DNA of 64,000 bases from Dyadobacter sp. CY356 (GTDB lineage: Bacteria; Bacteroidota; Bacteroidia; Cytophagales; Spirosomataceae), in contig NZ_JAJTSZ010000002.1 in assembly GCF_021440195.1 (NCBI RefSeq), positions 1,223,253 through 1,287,252 of the forward strand, written 5' to 3'. Shown here piece by piece: positions 18,408 through 27,830 of this stretch (position 1 is its first letter; every line of letters starts with the position of its first letter). Both the position numbers and the translations under genes were made by a program. The notes beneath the pieces were generated by a model. It was not told where the DNA came from. It saw nothing but the letters and a program-made list of their open reading frames with translations, and did not search any database.

Positions 18408-18743
18408 ATGATTATTGATGACGATTTCCCACTCGATGATGAGGATGATGATTTGCCGGGATACCCACTTTATCCTGCGTCTGATGATGTTTTTAGCCGT
18501 GGACTGATTGAAGAAGATATTGATCCTGAAGATATAAGCAAAATCAAGGAAGAGTTAGGACTTGAAACGGACGAATGGAACGAGAAAAGTTTTGATGAAG
18601 ATCTGGTTGGGGACGATCTGGATGTTCCAGGCTCTGACCTTGATGACGAAGATGAAATAGAAGGTAACGAAGACGAAGAGAATAATTATTATAGCCTGGG
18701 TGGTGACAACCACAATGACCTTGAAGAAAATCAGGGAGACTAG
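18408..18743 (+). CDS. Small highly acidic protein of a Bacteroidota-specific family
   Basis: 111 residues, over a third Asp/Glu (DDDFPLDDEDDD; DLDDEDEIEGNEDEENNYY). The C-terminal signature DVPGSDLDDE...EENNYYSLGGDNHNDLEE is one I recognise from short uncharacterised proteins common in Bacteroidota, so this is a real gene. No signal peptide or membrane segment is present. A TATTTTTG box (18354-18361) could be its -7 element, and a terminator follows. Function is unknown. Confidence 0.75.
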   Translation: MIIDDDFPLDDEDDDLPGYPLYPASDDVFSRGLIEEDIDPEDISKIKEELGLETDEWNEKSFDEDLVGDDLDVPGSDLDDEDEIEGNEDEENNYYSLGGDNHNDLEENQGD

Positions 18744-18775
18744 AATAACGTTACTCTCGCTCGTACAGAAATTAT

Positions 18776-18805
18776 TATCCTGGCCCAAAGCCGGGATATT
18801 TTTTT
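18776..18805 (+). terminator. Terminator after the acidic protein
   Basis: A 9-bp stem TATCCTGGC / GCCGGGATA (one G-T pair) with loop CCAAA, followed by seven T. The remaining AT-rich stretch up to the GH2 gene holds TATATTTG (18953-18960), a possible -7 element for that gene. Confidence 0.8.
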
Positions 18806-18993
18806 ATCCGGATACCCCGGGATCTGCTCCGACACAAAAACGTTAACGTACACAACAATTACATTTTCTAAAATAATTTAATAATATGATGAATCTTGTT
18901 CAATATTTTAATTAAACTAATAATATTTCTTTTTTATATATTTTTGTTAGAATATATTTGCTGAAACAGTAATTTTTCTAATATATTATTCTA

Positions 18994-21627
18994 ATGAAAT
19001 TCCTTTTTACCTCTTTCCTTCTTTCATTGCAATTTCTCTGCATAAACAGCTATGCGCAAAATAAATATGAATTAAATTCCGGTTGGAAATGCAGTCCAAT
19101 AGCCAAGGTTAAAGAAGATGGTGCAGCCATATCGACTCCCTCCTATTCATTGGGTAACTGGATCCCGGCGGTTGTGCCTGGCACCGTCCTTACTACAATG
19201 CTTGAAAATAAGCAGATTCCGGATCCTTTTTTCGGGATGAACAATGAAAAAATACCTGATATCTTCAAAACCGGCCCGGAATACTATACCTATTGGTTTG
19301 TAAAAGACTTTAATGAAACAGCAAAAGCCGGAGAGCAGGTCTGGCTTCATTTCCGCGGTGTCAATTATAGTTTTGACATATACCTGAACGGTAAAAAACT
19401 TAACAAAAAAAGACACAGCGGCATGTTTTTGCGCCAGTCATATAATATTACAACTTCTCTTTTAAAATCCGGATCAAACAGACTGGCAGTAATTGTTTTC
19501 CCTCCTGATGCCGTTGGAAATGCAAACGGCGGGCAGGGCGGTGATGGTACTATTGCGAAAAATGTTGCGCATCAATATGTTGCAGGCTGGGACTGGATTC
19601 AACCTATCCGTGACCGGAATACCGGAATCTGGGATAAGGTTTTGATTGAAAAAACAGGAAAAATAAATATTAAAAATCCGCATATCATCACGCTCGTTCC
19701 CGGACAAAGAAAACCGGAAGGAGCTCAGAAACCCGCCACAATAAAAGCAACCGCAGAACTGGAAAACCCGACAGAAGCTCCACTGAAAGGTGTTTTACAA
19801 TATGTTCTGGATGGAAAGAAAATTTCAAAAGAAGTTACCATCAAACCGCGCAGCACTTCGGAAATTGCTCTACCCGATCTTCAACTTGAAAACCCTGAAC
19901 TTTGGTGGCCGGCAGGTTATGGAACACAACATTTGTATGATTTGAAAATGCAGTTTCTGGTTAACGGAACTGTTTCTGACGAAGAAAACATAAAGGTTGG
20001 CGTACGGGAAATTCAGGCGGACTGGAATTCAACAACCAGAAGCAAACAGATATCCGTGAACGGGCAACGCGTTTTCATCAAAGGCGGAAACTGGATTATT
20101 TCAGACGCAATGCTTCGTTTTACGGATTCGCGTTATGATGCGGAAGTTCGTTTTCACCGGGATATGAATCTGAATTTATTAAGAATCTGGGGTGGCGCTT
20201 TGACGGAGCGTCCGGAATTTTACCAGGCTTGCGATAAATATGGTATTCTGGTGATGCAGGATTTCTGGGGCTCGGGCGATTGTAATGGTCGATGGCTGGA
20301 TCCTATGAAAAAGGACGATCAATGGGTGCGTCGCCAATATCCGGATGACCACGGATTATTCCTTGAATCTGCCGCAGATCAGATCAAAATGATCCGTAAT
20401 TATCCTTCACTTGCAATCTGGTGTGGGGGAAATGAAATCACTTTGCCCGTTGATATAATGCTGCCGCTTCGTGATACTATTTTGCCCAAACTTGATGGTA
20501 CTCGTTGGTTTATTGATTATTCCAATTCGGATGATATGTCGTTCAATTCGATTGGCGGCAATGGCGACGGACCTTATGGAATTCAGCCACTGAAACGCTT
20601 TTTCGATTACAAAACCTGGCCTTTCAATTCAGAAATCGGTTCAGTTGGTGTTGGAGATTATGAATCTTTGGAAAGATTCTTGCCGAAAGAAAACATGATT
20701 GCCCCTGTTTATTCCGAAAAAACGGGTAAGGAAACCGTAGATTCGGTTTGGAATTATCATAAATATATTGGCTATGAAAACTATGTGTTGCCATATGGGA
20801 AAGTGAAAGATTTGCGCGATTTTGGGAAAAAGGCGCAGTTGATTAATTATGATCAATACCGTGCTTTAATGGAAGGTTTCAGTGCCCATATGTGGGATTG
20901 GTACACGGGTGTGATCATCTGGAAAACGCAAAATCCATGGACGGCACTTCGCGGTCAGATGTATGACTACTATCTGGATCCGAATGCCTGTTTGTATGGA
21001 TTACACAACGGAAGCGCGCCTTTGCATGTGATTTACAATCAGGCCGACAGTACTGTAATGATCACAAATAATACCTTCAAACATCAGTACGACATGATGT
21101 TGAATATTACCGCGGTTGATATGAACGGAAAAGAAAAAAGCCTGGGACAGGTTTTCGTTGAAATCGGACCGTCGACAACACGTATGATTTTACCAATTAA
21201 AAATGAGATACGTGAGCTTGCCAAAAAAGAAGGTATGTTCCTTTCTTTACGTTTGTCGAATACAAAAAAGGAAATACTGAATGATAATTTATACTGGCTG
21301 CCAGACGCAGCAGGAGCTTACAGTGGTCTAAATAAAATGCCAAAAGCGGATATTGATGTGCAGGTGCGGCAGTCTGAAAAAGGAAAAGTTGAAGTGACCT
21401 TATCAAATCCCGCAAAAAATCCGGTAGCTTTTTTTAACCGACTGGCACTCGTGGATCAGAAAACAAAAAAACGTGTTCTTCCGGTTTTTTACGATGACAA
21501 TTACGTTTCCGTTTTACCGGGAGAAAAGAAAATTGTGATTATGGATTATCCCCAGACGACCGGAGAATTGCCGATGGTATCAATAGACGGCTGGAATGTG
21601 AAAGAGCAGTTTATCCCGATAAAATAA
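18994..21627 (+). CDS. Glycoside hydrolase family 2 protein, beta-mannosidase-like
   Basis: 877 residues with a signal peptide (ending INSYAQ, ~22). GH2 layout: sugar-binding sandwich (~50-220), immunoglobulin-like domain (~225-340), TIM barrel (~345-680), C-terminal domains. The catalytic acid/base is E481 in WCGGNE and the nucleophile candidate is E547 in NSEIGS. The opening motif (WIPAVVPGTVLTTML...DPFFGMN) is typical of beta-mannosidases and exo-glucosaminidases. The cellobiose/mannobiose 2-epimerase gene 105 bp downstream supports a beta-mannoside substrate. Confidence 0.88.
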   Translation: MKFLFTSFLLSLQFLCINSYAQNKYELNSGWKCSPIAKVKEDGAAISTPSYSLGNWIPAVVPGTVLTTMLENKQIPDPFFGMNNEKIPDIFKTGPEYYTYWFVKDFNETAKAGEQVWLHFRGVNYSFDIYLNGKKLNKKRHSGMFLRQSYNITTSLLKSGSNRLAVIVFPPDAVGNANGGQGGDGTIAKNVAHQYVAGWDWIQPIRDRNTGIWDKVLIEKTGKINIKNPHIITLVPGQRKPEGAQKPATIKATAELENPTEAPLKGVLQYVLDGKKISKEVTIKPRSTSEIALPDLQLENPELWWPAGYGTQHLYDLKMQFLVNGTVSDEENIKVGVREIQADWNSTTRSKQISVNGQRVFIKGGNWIISDAMLRFTDSRYDAEVRFHRDMNLNLLRIWGGALTERPEFYQACDKYGILVMQDFWGSGDCNGRWLDPMKKDDQWVRRQYPDDHGLFLESAADQIKMIRNYPSLAIWCGGNEITLPVDIMLPLRDTILPKLDGTRWFIDYSNSDDMSFNSIGGNGDGPYGIQPLKRFFDYKTWPFNSEIGSVGVGDYESLERFLPKENMIAPVYSEKTGKETVDSVWNYHKYIGYENYVLPYGKVKDLRDFGKKAQLINYDQYRALMEGFSAHMWDWYTGVIIWKTQNPWTALRGQMYDYYLDPNACLYGLHNGSAPLHVIYNQADSTVMITNNTFKHQYDMMLNITAVDMNGKEKSLGQVFVEIGPSTTRMILPIKNEIRELAKKEGMFLSLRLSNTKKEILNDNLYWLPDAAGAYSGLNKMPKADIDVQVRQSEKGKVEVTLSNPAKNPVAFFNRLALVDQKTKKRVLPVFYDDNYVSVLPGEKKIVIMDYPQTTGELPMVSIDGWNVKEQFIPIK

Positions 21628-21732
21628 ATCTGAAATTTTACAAAATGACATTTTCAGCTTGAATTGCAATGAAATTACCGGAGTAAGTAAGTTTACAAAT
21701 CCTGATTCTTTTGGAATAAAACAAGACTTATC

Positions 21733-22917
21733 ATGGCTGACTTTGCACCGGAAACTTTTAAGAAGGAATTGATCAATATCCTGGATTATTGGGAAAAATA
21801 CGCAGTTAACCGTAAAGATGGTGGTTTTTATGGAAGAGTAAATTATGACAACGAAGGAATTGCCGATGCACCGAAAGCGGTTGTGATCACAAGCCGGATC
21901 TTATGGACCTATTCAATGGCCAAACGCCTTTTGAACAATCCCAAATATCTGACACTTGCGGATCGTGCTTTTCAGGATCTTTCGATTCATTTTATTGATG
22001 CCAAAGAAGGTGGCGTATTCTGGTCGACGGAAGCAAATGGAAAACCGCTTGAAATGAAGAAGCAGGTTTATGGCAATGCTTTCGCCATGTATGGATTGAG
22101 CGAGTATTACCGGACCACAAATTTTCCACCAGCACTGGAAAGGGCGAAGGAAATTTTTTATGTGCTTGAAAAACACGCTTTTGACCCTGTCAATGGTGGT
22201 TATCGTGAAGCATTTGCAAGAGACTGGTCGGAAACGAATGATTATATTTTGAGTAAAAGTCCATATAACAAAAGCATGAATACGCACCTTCATCTTGTCG
22301 AGGCGTATACAAATCTTTACCGGGTCTGGCCTGACAAAACTTTGAAAAAGCAAACGGCAGCAATGCTCGAAGCTATTCTGGATCACATTGTCAACAACGA
22401 AACGAGCCGGATGGAGTTGTTTTTTACTGAAAAATGGGAATCAAAGGATAAAATAATTTCATATGGCCACGACATTGAGGCATCCTGGTTGTTGTACGAA
22501 ACGGCGGAAGTGTTAAAAGATGAAAAATTATTAAAAAAAACCAGGGATCGCTGCATCAAAATGGCCGTTGCTGTGAGTACTGGTTTAAGTCCGGACGGTG
22601 CGCTCAATTATGAGTATGATCCTGAAACCAAGCATACTAAATCAGAAAGAAGCTGGTGGGTAGCCGCCGAACAACTCGTTGGATTTTATAACGCATACCA
22701 ACTTACAAAAATTAACGATTTTAAAATTAAGTCTGAAAGAAGCTGGGCTTATATTGAAAACAAATTCATCGATAAGGAAAGAGGAGAATGGTTTGGCGCG
22801 GTAAAGGAAGATGGAACTCCGGTTCGTGGTGATAAGGTTGATTTCTGGAAGTGCCCGTACCACAATGCCCGTGCCTGTGCAGAAATGTGGAAACGTTTGG
22901 CAGAAAATGAGAAATAA
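21733..22917 (+). CDS. Cellobiose 2-epimerase (N-acylglucosamine 2-epimerase superfamily)
   Basis: 394 residues, cytoplasmic, (alpha/alpha)6 barrel. It epimerises the reducing-end glucose of beta-1,4-disaccharides to mannose or the reverse. Family active-site landmarks are present: THLHLVEAYTNLYRVWPD, GHDIEASWLL, RSWWVAAEQLVGF and WKCPYHNARAC, which supply the three catalytic histidines. Together with the GH2 gene just upstream it fits mannan breakdown, where mannobiose is turned into mannosyl-glucose before phosphorolysis. The phosphorylase is not in the window. Confidence 0.88.
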   Translation: MADFAPETFKKELINILDYWEKYAVNRKDGGFYGRVNYDNEGIADAPKAVVITSRILWTYSMAKRLLNNPKYLTLADRAFQDLSIHFIDAKEGGVFWSTEANGKPLEMKKQVYGNAFAMYGLSEYYRTTNFPPALERAKEIFYVLEKHAFDPVNGGYREAFARDWSETNDYILSKSPYNKSMNTHLHLVEAYTNLYRVWPDKTLKKQTAAMLEAILDHIVNNETSRMELFFTEKWESKDKIISYGHDIEASWLLYETAEVLKDEKLLKKTRDRCIKMAVAVSTGLSPDGALNYEYDPETKHTKSERSWWVAAEQLVGFYNAYQLTKINDFKIKSERSWAYIENKFIDKERGEWFGAVKEDGTPVRGDKVDFWKCPYHNARACAEMWKRLAENEK

Positions 22918-23180
22918 CTGTAATTAATTTTAATTCTTATGTAATAATTAAAAGAATCTTTAAATCATTTAACAATCCTGTTTAATAATATTCTGTTAAT
23001 AAAGTAAATTTAGATTAGAGTACAATTTCAGCTATGCATTTCTGAGCTATGAAGTTGAAGAACAGATCAGCAGCAGAATTTGATACTAAAAAAATATTTA
23101 ATATTTTCTAGTCAGTTTGCATATTTCTTGCGTATCCCAGTAATAAAACCTAACTAAATAATATAAATATCTCCGCTACG

Positions 23181-23387
23181 ATGGCAAAAGTTAATCTTGA
23201 CGTACCCGACAAAGTTCATCTGAAAGCAAAACAGCTTCAACTGGAACTGGAAGAAAATGACCAAAGAATTACTCTTCAGGAGCTTTACAAAGAACTGGTA
23301 ATTATCGGCTTGGAAGCGATGAAGAAAAAAATGAGTAACGGGCATGTGCTGTCTGATTCAAAAGGCTATACCGCTATTGCCAGTTAA
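23181..23387 (+). CDS. Small ribbon-helix-helix-like protein of unknown function
   Basis: 68 residues. The start MAKVNLDVPDKVHLKAKQLQLELEE followed by ITLQELYKELVIIGLEAMKKK has the strand-helix-helix periodicity of RHH DNA-binding proteins and resembles RHH antitoxins or plasmid-copy regulators. No toxin gene is adjacent. The 263-bp AT-rich region before it (22918-23180) shows no other gene. Confidence 0.6.
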   Translation: MAKVNLDVPDKVHLKAKQLQLELEENDQRITLQELYKELVIIGLEAMKKKMSNGHVLSDSKGYTAIAS

Positions 23388-23438
23388 CTCGTCACTGAGT
23401 CTTATTTATCAGAAATTTCTTTTCTGAATTGTCAAGCC

Positions 23439-23561
23439 ATGTTTCAAAATTTATTGTCCATTTTGAAGGAAGTTCAGGAAAGCTTCCAGGGAAATCTACA
23501 CCTGAATTTTGATATGGAACATTGGATTCACTCCCTCTTTACTATCATCAAAATAAAATAA
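23439..23561 (+). CDS. Possible 40-residue micro-protein
   Basis: An ATG-to-TAA frame (MFQNLLSILKEVQESFQG...) predicts an amphipathic helical peptide with normal-looking codons, 51 bp after the RHH-like gene. Nothing known matches, and the stop overlaps the terminator stem. It could be chance; the label is a low-confidence flag. Confidence 0.2.
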   Translation: MFQNLLSILKEVQESFQGNLHLNFDMEHWIHSLFTIIKIK

Positions 23562-23601
23562 GCGTCAAAGAATACAGACAAACTGTAACACTTTGACGCT
23601 T
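23560..23601. terminator. Terminator between convergent genes
   Basis: Perfect 11-bp arms AAGCGTCAAAG / CTTTGACGCTT. On the minus strand it is followed by ATTTTATTTTG, so it mainly ends the DUF885 gene. Confidence 0.7.
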
Positions 23602-23624
23602 ATCAATATCATCTTCCTGGCGGA

Positions 23625-25403
23625 TTATTTAGTCTCCTTCCCTCCTGCTTTTATCCAGACATTTATTTTATCTTCCAGAATATTAAGCGGAACACAGCCT
23701 GATTCCAATACCTTGTTATGGAATTTCCTGATATCAAAATCAATGCCCGATTTTTCTGCTTTTGTGCGCAATTCACGGATTTTCAACTGACCGATTTTAT
23801 AAGACAAAGCCTGTCCCGCCGCAGTCATATATCTTTCTACTTCTGCCACAATGCTTTCTTCCGTTTCAGCTTCATGATCCATCGAATATTGAATGGCCTG
23901 TTCGCGCGTCCAGCCCTTGGAATGAATACCAGTGTCCACAACCAACCGGATAGCCCGGTGCATTTCAGCACTCAACATTCCGAAATACTGATATGGATCC
24001 GTGTATAATCCAAGTTCCTTTCCCAACGATTCACTGTACAAAGCCCAGCCCTCTCCGTAGGCACTGTACCACAGGTTTTTCCGGAAAGGGGGAAGTGCTT
24101 TATTTTCCTGTTGCAGAGAACCCTGGTAATGATGACCCGGAATGGCTTCGTGTAAAAACAGACTTTCATCCGAAACAGTATTATATGCTTTAACGTCAGG
24201 AATAGGAACATAAAATATCCCGGGCCGCGAACCATCCGGTGCAGCCGGACTATATTCTGCCGAAGCCGATGCCTCCCTGAATGCCTCCGTACGACGAACT
24301 TCAAAAGCTGCCTTTGGTGTCAGATCAAATAGCTTTTTCAAATTCGGCTTCATCGTCTCATGAATGGCATTGAAATGAGCGATAACTTCTTCCGGCTTGG
24401 TATAAGGCATTAATTTTTTATTTGATCTGATATCATTAAAGAATGCCTTCAAATCTCCTCTAAACCCTACCTCATTTTTCACCTTCAACATTTCTTTCGA
24501 AATACGTTCAACCTCACTTAAACCCAGTTTGTGAATTTCGTCAGACGTCATCGAAGTTGTTGTATAAAATTTGATATACGTATCATACAACGCTTTTCCA
24601 TTGGGAAGATCAGCATATCCGCTGGTTTTGCGACCGGCTGGCAAATATTCCTTTTCCATAAAAACATGGAGGCGATTGAAAGCAGGTATCACTTTTTCCT
24701 CTACCATTGCCTTATACTTTTTGGTCAGCCTGGCTTTATCGTCAGCAGAAAAAGACTCAGGGAATTTAGTGACCGGCGTATAAAATAAATGTTGCTCCGT
24801 TGGGCCATGGTCAAGATCTGCCAACTGAGGAATTACTTTTTTGATCAAAGGAATTGGTAAAACGTAACCCTTTTTAATCCCCTCACGCATATTGACAATC
24901 GCGGTATCACTCCATGCGATAAAACCATCAACCCTTTTCAGCCAGTCATCATAATCATCATTTGTCTGAAAAGGCTGAATACTGCTCCCACCGGCCATGG
25001 TGGCAATGGTTAGATGTGTTGACGAAAATTGATTGATGGGCATTAAATGCGTTGGAAAAGCCAGCAGTTCCAGATTGATATTACATTCCCAATTCAACAG
25101 GTCCCAACTGGTTTTTTCCTCCTCAGTTAGCTCCTGACGATTGTACTTTGCAAGTTCTGCTTTATATTTTTTATAAAAGTCAACCTGCTGCTGTCTGACA
25201 TCCTTTGTTAAATCGTTCGGGAAGAGATCATTATAGCGTTTGTCTCCGATCTGCGTTGCTTCAAAAGGATAAAGCGGCAACCTTTCTTCATAATAATTAT
25301 CAAACATTTCACCAACTGGCGGTAGTAAATCTTCGGAAGCTTTTTGCTGGCAGGCAGACAAAATAACGCTAAGCACAAAAGTCAGAATCAGGCTTTTATT
25401 CAT
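23625..25403 (-). CDS. DUF885-family metallopeptidase-like lipoprotein
   Basis: 592 residues with a lipoprotein signal (lipobox ILSAC, Cys at 18). The DUF885 zinc signature is FLHEAIPGHHYQG with downstream EGWALYSE supplying the third ligand, as in this peptidase-like family. The family is large in Bacteroidota and of largely unknown substrate. It is monocistronic, flanked by terminators. Confidence 0.85.
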   Translation of the reverse strand: MNKSLILTFVLSVILSACQQKASEDLLPPVGEMFDNYYEERLPLYPFEATQIGDKRYNDLFPNDLTKDVRQQQVDFYKKYKAELAKYNRQELTEEEKTSWDLLNWECNINLELLAFPTHLMPINQFSSTHLTIATMAGGSSIQPFQTNDDYDDWLKRVDGFIAWSDTAIVNMREGIKKGYVLPIPLIKKVIPQLADLDHGPTEQHLFYTPVTKFPESFSADDKARLTKKYKAMVEEKVIPAFNRLHVFMEKEYLPAGRKTSGYADLPNGKALYDTYIKFYTTTSMTSDEIHKLGLSEVERISKEMLKVKNEVGFRGDLKAFFNDIRSNKKLMPYTKPEEVIAHFNAIHETMKPNLKKLFDLTPKAAFEVRRTEAFREASASAEYSPAAPDGSRPGIFYVPIPDVKAYNTVSDESLFLHEAIPGHHYQGSLQQENKALPPFRKNLWYSAYGEGWALYSESLGKELGLYTDPYQYFGMLSAEMHRAIRLVVDTGIHSKGWTREQAIQYSMDHEAETEESIVAEVERYMTAAGQALSYKIGQLKIRELRTKAEKSGIDFDIRKFHNKVLESGCVPLNILEDKINVWIKAGGKETK

Positions 25404-25561
25404 ACACTAAAAATTAGGATTATGGGTTAAAGAGAAATTCCCTTATCGAATGAAAATTCCAGACCCAAGATTAGGAAAAGAGTCGGAAAAATCTAATTTT
25501 ATTTCCCGCCAAACATCATTTTGAGCAATTATTAATAAGATTCTAATTTCATATCAAAACT

Positions 25562-25588
25562 AAAAAGGGCTCCCAAAGAGCCCTTTTT
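25562..25588 (-). terminator. Terminator after the dienelactone hydrolase gene
   Basis: 11-bp arms AAAAAGGGCTC / GAGCCCTTTTT with loop CCAAA; T tracts on both strands. By position it ends the leftward hydrolase transcript. Confidence 0.85.
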
Positions 25589-25610
25589 GATAATAATATA
25601 AGAAACTGAC

Positions 25611-25658
25611 ATTCAATCATTCTTTCACTCAATCACTCAATCATTCAATCATTAATCA
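25611..25658. repeat. Degenerate octamer tandem repeat
   Basis: About six units of A(T/C)TCAATC, two of them degenerate, lie between the terminator and the stop codon of the dienelactone hydrolase. The last unit runs into the final codons. It is a simple short repeat, likely prone to slippage. Confidence 0.7.
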
Positions 25659-26426
25659 GAATATCTCATCAAAGAAATCCTGCATTGCTTTCCATGAGCG
25701 TTTTGCAGCTTTTTCATTGTAGGCAGCACCTTTTGAGTTGTCTGTTCCTGCGGCAGGATCAGTGAAACTATGTACTGAATTTGCATAATAATTCATTTCC
25801 CAATCCGCATTAGCCTTTCTCATTTCGTTTTGAAAAGCAGCAACTTCCTTGGCCGGCACATAATTATCATCGGCGCCATGCAGAATCAACAATTTAGGTT
25901 TGATCGCCGAAACCGCACGTGTAGAATCTTTCGATAAACCACCATGAAAAGAAACGATTCCTTTAACAGGAAAATTTTCACGCGCTGCTTCAACTGCTCC
26001 TGTCCCGCCAAAACAATAACCGATCACGGCAATATTTGCCGGATCTGCGCCTGCTTTAATCAATTGTTCCAGCGCCAGTTTGATACGTTTTTGATACTCA
26101 GCAATATTCTTTTTGTAATATCCTGCCAGTTCACCGGCACCTTTCATATCCGTTGGCCGTTTGTCAACACCATAAATGTCTGCCACAAAAGCATAATAAC
26201 CCATGGCTGAAAGATCTTCTGCACTTGTTTTTGCATGGGCATCAATTCCCATCCAGGCTGGTAAAACCAATACACCCGCTTTCTTTTTTGCAGCCGTTTT
26301 TGGCTTGGCCACAAAGCCGCTTAGTTTCTGTGCACCATCTGCATAGTTAACAGGTTGTAGCTGTGCGAAAGACATGGTTGTCATCAATAAAAAAGCCGGG
26401 GCCAGATAAAATTTCGAAATTTTCAT
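25656..26426 (-). CDS. Exported dienelactone hydrolase-family protein
   Basis: 256 residues with a signal peptide (ending MSFAQ, ~21). The alpha/beta-hydrolase fold has a Cys nucleophile in GYCFGG, Asp in HGADDNYVP and His in NSVHSFT, the dienelactone hydrolase triad. Export is unusual for classical DLH but common in this Bacteroidota subgroup, whose substrates are unknown. It is 35 bp from the MFS gene upstream, so the two may be co-transcribed. Confidence 0.85.
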   Translation of the reverse strand: MKISKFYLAPAFLLMTTMSFAQLQPVNYADGAQKLSGFVAKPKTAAKKKAGVLVLPAWMGIDAHAKTSAEDLSAMGYYAFVADIYGVDKRPTDMKGAGELAGYYKKNIAEYQKRIKLALEQLIKAGADPANIAVIGYCFGGTGAVEAARENFPVKGIVSFHGGLSKDSTRAVSAIKPKLLILHGADDNYVPAKEVAAFQNEMRKANADWEMNYYANSVHSFTDPAAGTDNSKGAAYNEKAAKRSWKAMQDFFDEIF

Positions 26427-26460
26427 AGGTTACATTTAGTCGTTAGGTTATTAAATAAAA

Positions 26461-27693
26461 TTAAAGAAGCATGGAAACTTCACTTTCTACATCACTATTA
26501 CGTGCAGAATTGTTGACGGTTGCGTTGCCCACAAACAAAATAACAAGGCTTACCAGAGAACAAGCCGCCATCATACCCACCATTGGGATTGCAGTATTGT
26601 TATGCAAAACACTGACAATGATTGAAATAATAGCACCCGCACCCATCCGCCAGCTACCCATTAAAGCAGAGGCACTTCCCGTATGTTTTTTGAATGGAGC
26701 AAGAGAAAGTGCAGAAGTATTGGGCCCTGTCAGTCCTTGTCCTGTCAGGAAAATAAACATCATACCGATCAATGTATACAAGTTGTACCAATTGTTATAA
26801 ACACCTAAAACGAGCAGCGTGCCAACAACACTTTGATAAAGCAAGGTTGTTTTGATGATCTGTTCACTATTATATTTTTTCAAAAGAAAATGATTCAGCT
26901 GTGTGGAACCGATCATTGCAACGGCTAAAAATGCAAAAATCCATCCGTATTGCTGTTCCGAAACTTTATAGATATTCATAAAAACATCTGATGAACCCGC
27001 GATGTATGCAAAAGGTGCAGCAGTAGCCAGACCACCTGCCATAGTATAAATCAAAAACTGAGGCTGTCTGAGCACCGTAAGAAAGCTGTTCATTACGGCT
27101 TGGGGTTTCAGAGAAACGGTGTTATCAGGCATTTTCCCGGTTGGCAGAAAGAAATAGATCGCCCCGATGATTAGCAAAGCTATAAAAGCTAGTATGATAA
27201 AAACCCAGTGCCAGCCAAAAGCGGCTGTAACATAACCGCCGATTGTTGGCGCAACCATCGGAGAAACGGCAATTACCAAAGTAATCATCGAGAAAACTTC
27301 CGCTCTTTTATCTTTTGTAAATAAATCACTAACAAGGGCTTGCGAAGAAACCAACCCCACACAACCACCAATTGCCTGGAAAAAACGCATTACAACCAGT
27401 GCTTCAACAGATGACGTCATGGCACAGCCGATGGAAGCCATAATGTAAATTGCAAGACCAGCATATAAGGGCGTTTTTCTGCCAAATCTGTCAAGTAAAG
27501 GACCATAAATAATCTGCCCAATACAAATTCCGATCAGGTAACCGGTTAAGGATAATTGAACTTTATCAATGGTTGTATTCAAATCCGTGGCAATTCTTGG
27601 AAAGCCAGGTAAATACATATCAATTGAGAAAGGACTGATTGTTGCCAATGATCCCAGGATCAGGATCATAAATGAATATTGTTTCCGACTCAT
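26461..27693 (-). CDS. Bcr/CflA-family MFS multidrug efflux transporter
   Basis: 410 residues with about 12 membrane segments. Bcr/CflA marks are ISPFSIDMYLPGFPRIA at the first helix, GPLLDRFGRKTPL in loop 2-3, and RFFQAIGGCVGLVSSQALVSDLF. It should export small hydrophobic compounds or drugs by proton antiport. Its stop lies 35 bp before the dienelactone hydrolase start. Confidence 0.9.
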   Translation of the reverse strand: MSRKQYSFMILILGSLATISPFSIDMYLPGFPRIATDLNTTIDKVQLSLTGYLIGICIGQIIYGPLLDRFGRKTPLYAGLAIYIMASIGCAMTSSVEALVVMRFFQAIGGCVGLVSSQALVSDLFTKDKRAEVFSMITLVIAVSPMVAPTIGGYVTAAFGWHWVFIILAFIALLIIGAIYFFLPTGKMPDNTVSLKPQAVMNSFLTVLRQPQFLIYTMAGGLATAAPFAYIAGSSDVFMNIYKVSEQQYGWIFAFLAVAMIGSTQLNHFLLKKYNSEQIIKTTLLYQSVVGTLLVLGVYNNWYNLYTLIGMMFIFLTGQGLTGPNTSALSLAPFKKHTGSASALMGSWRMGAGAIISIIVSVLHNNTAIPMVGMMAACSLVSLVILFVGNATVNNSARNSDVESEVSMLL

Positions 27694-27830
27694 GCAATTT
27701 TAACGAAACTTACGTATAGTAAACCATCTGTAAGTTGTGTAAGTTCCGGAAATCTTAGAATAATCTTATTTTACAATGTTTACTCGAAATGATATAAAAC
27801 AGTTTGATAAATGATTGTTGTCAAAACAAC

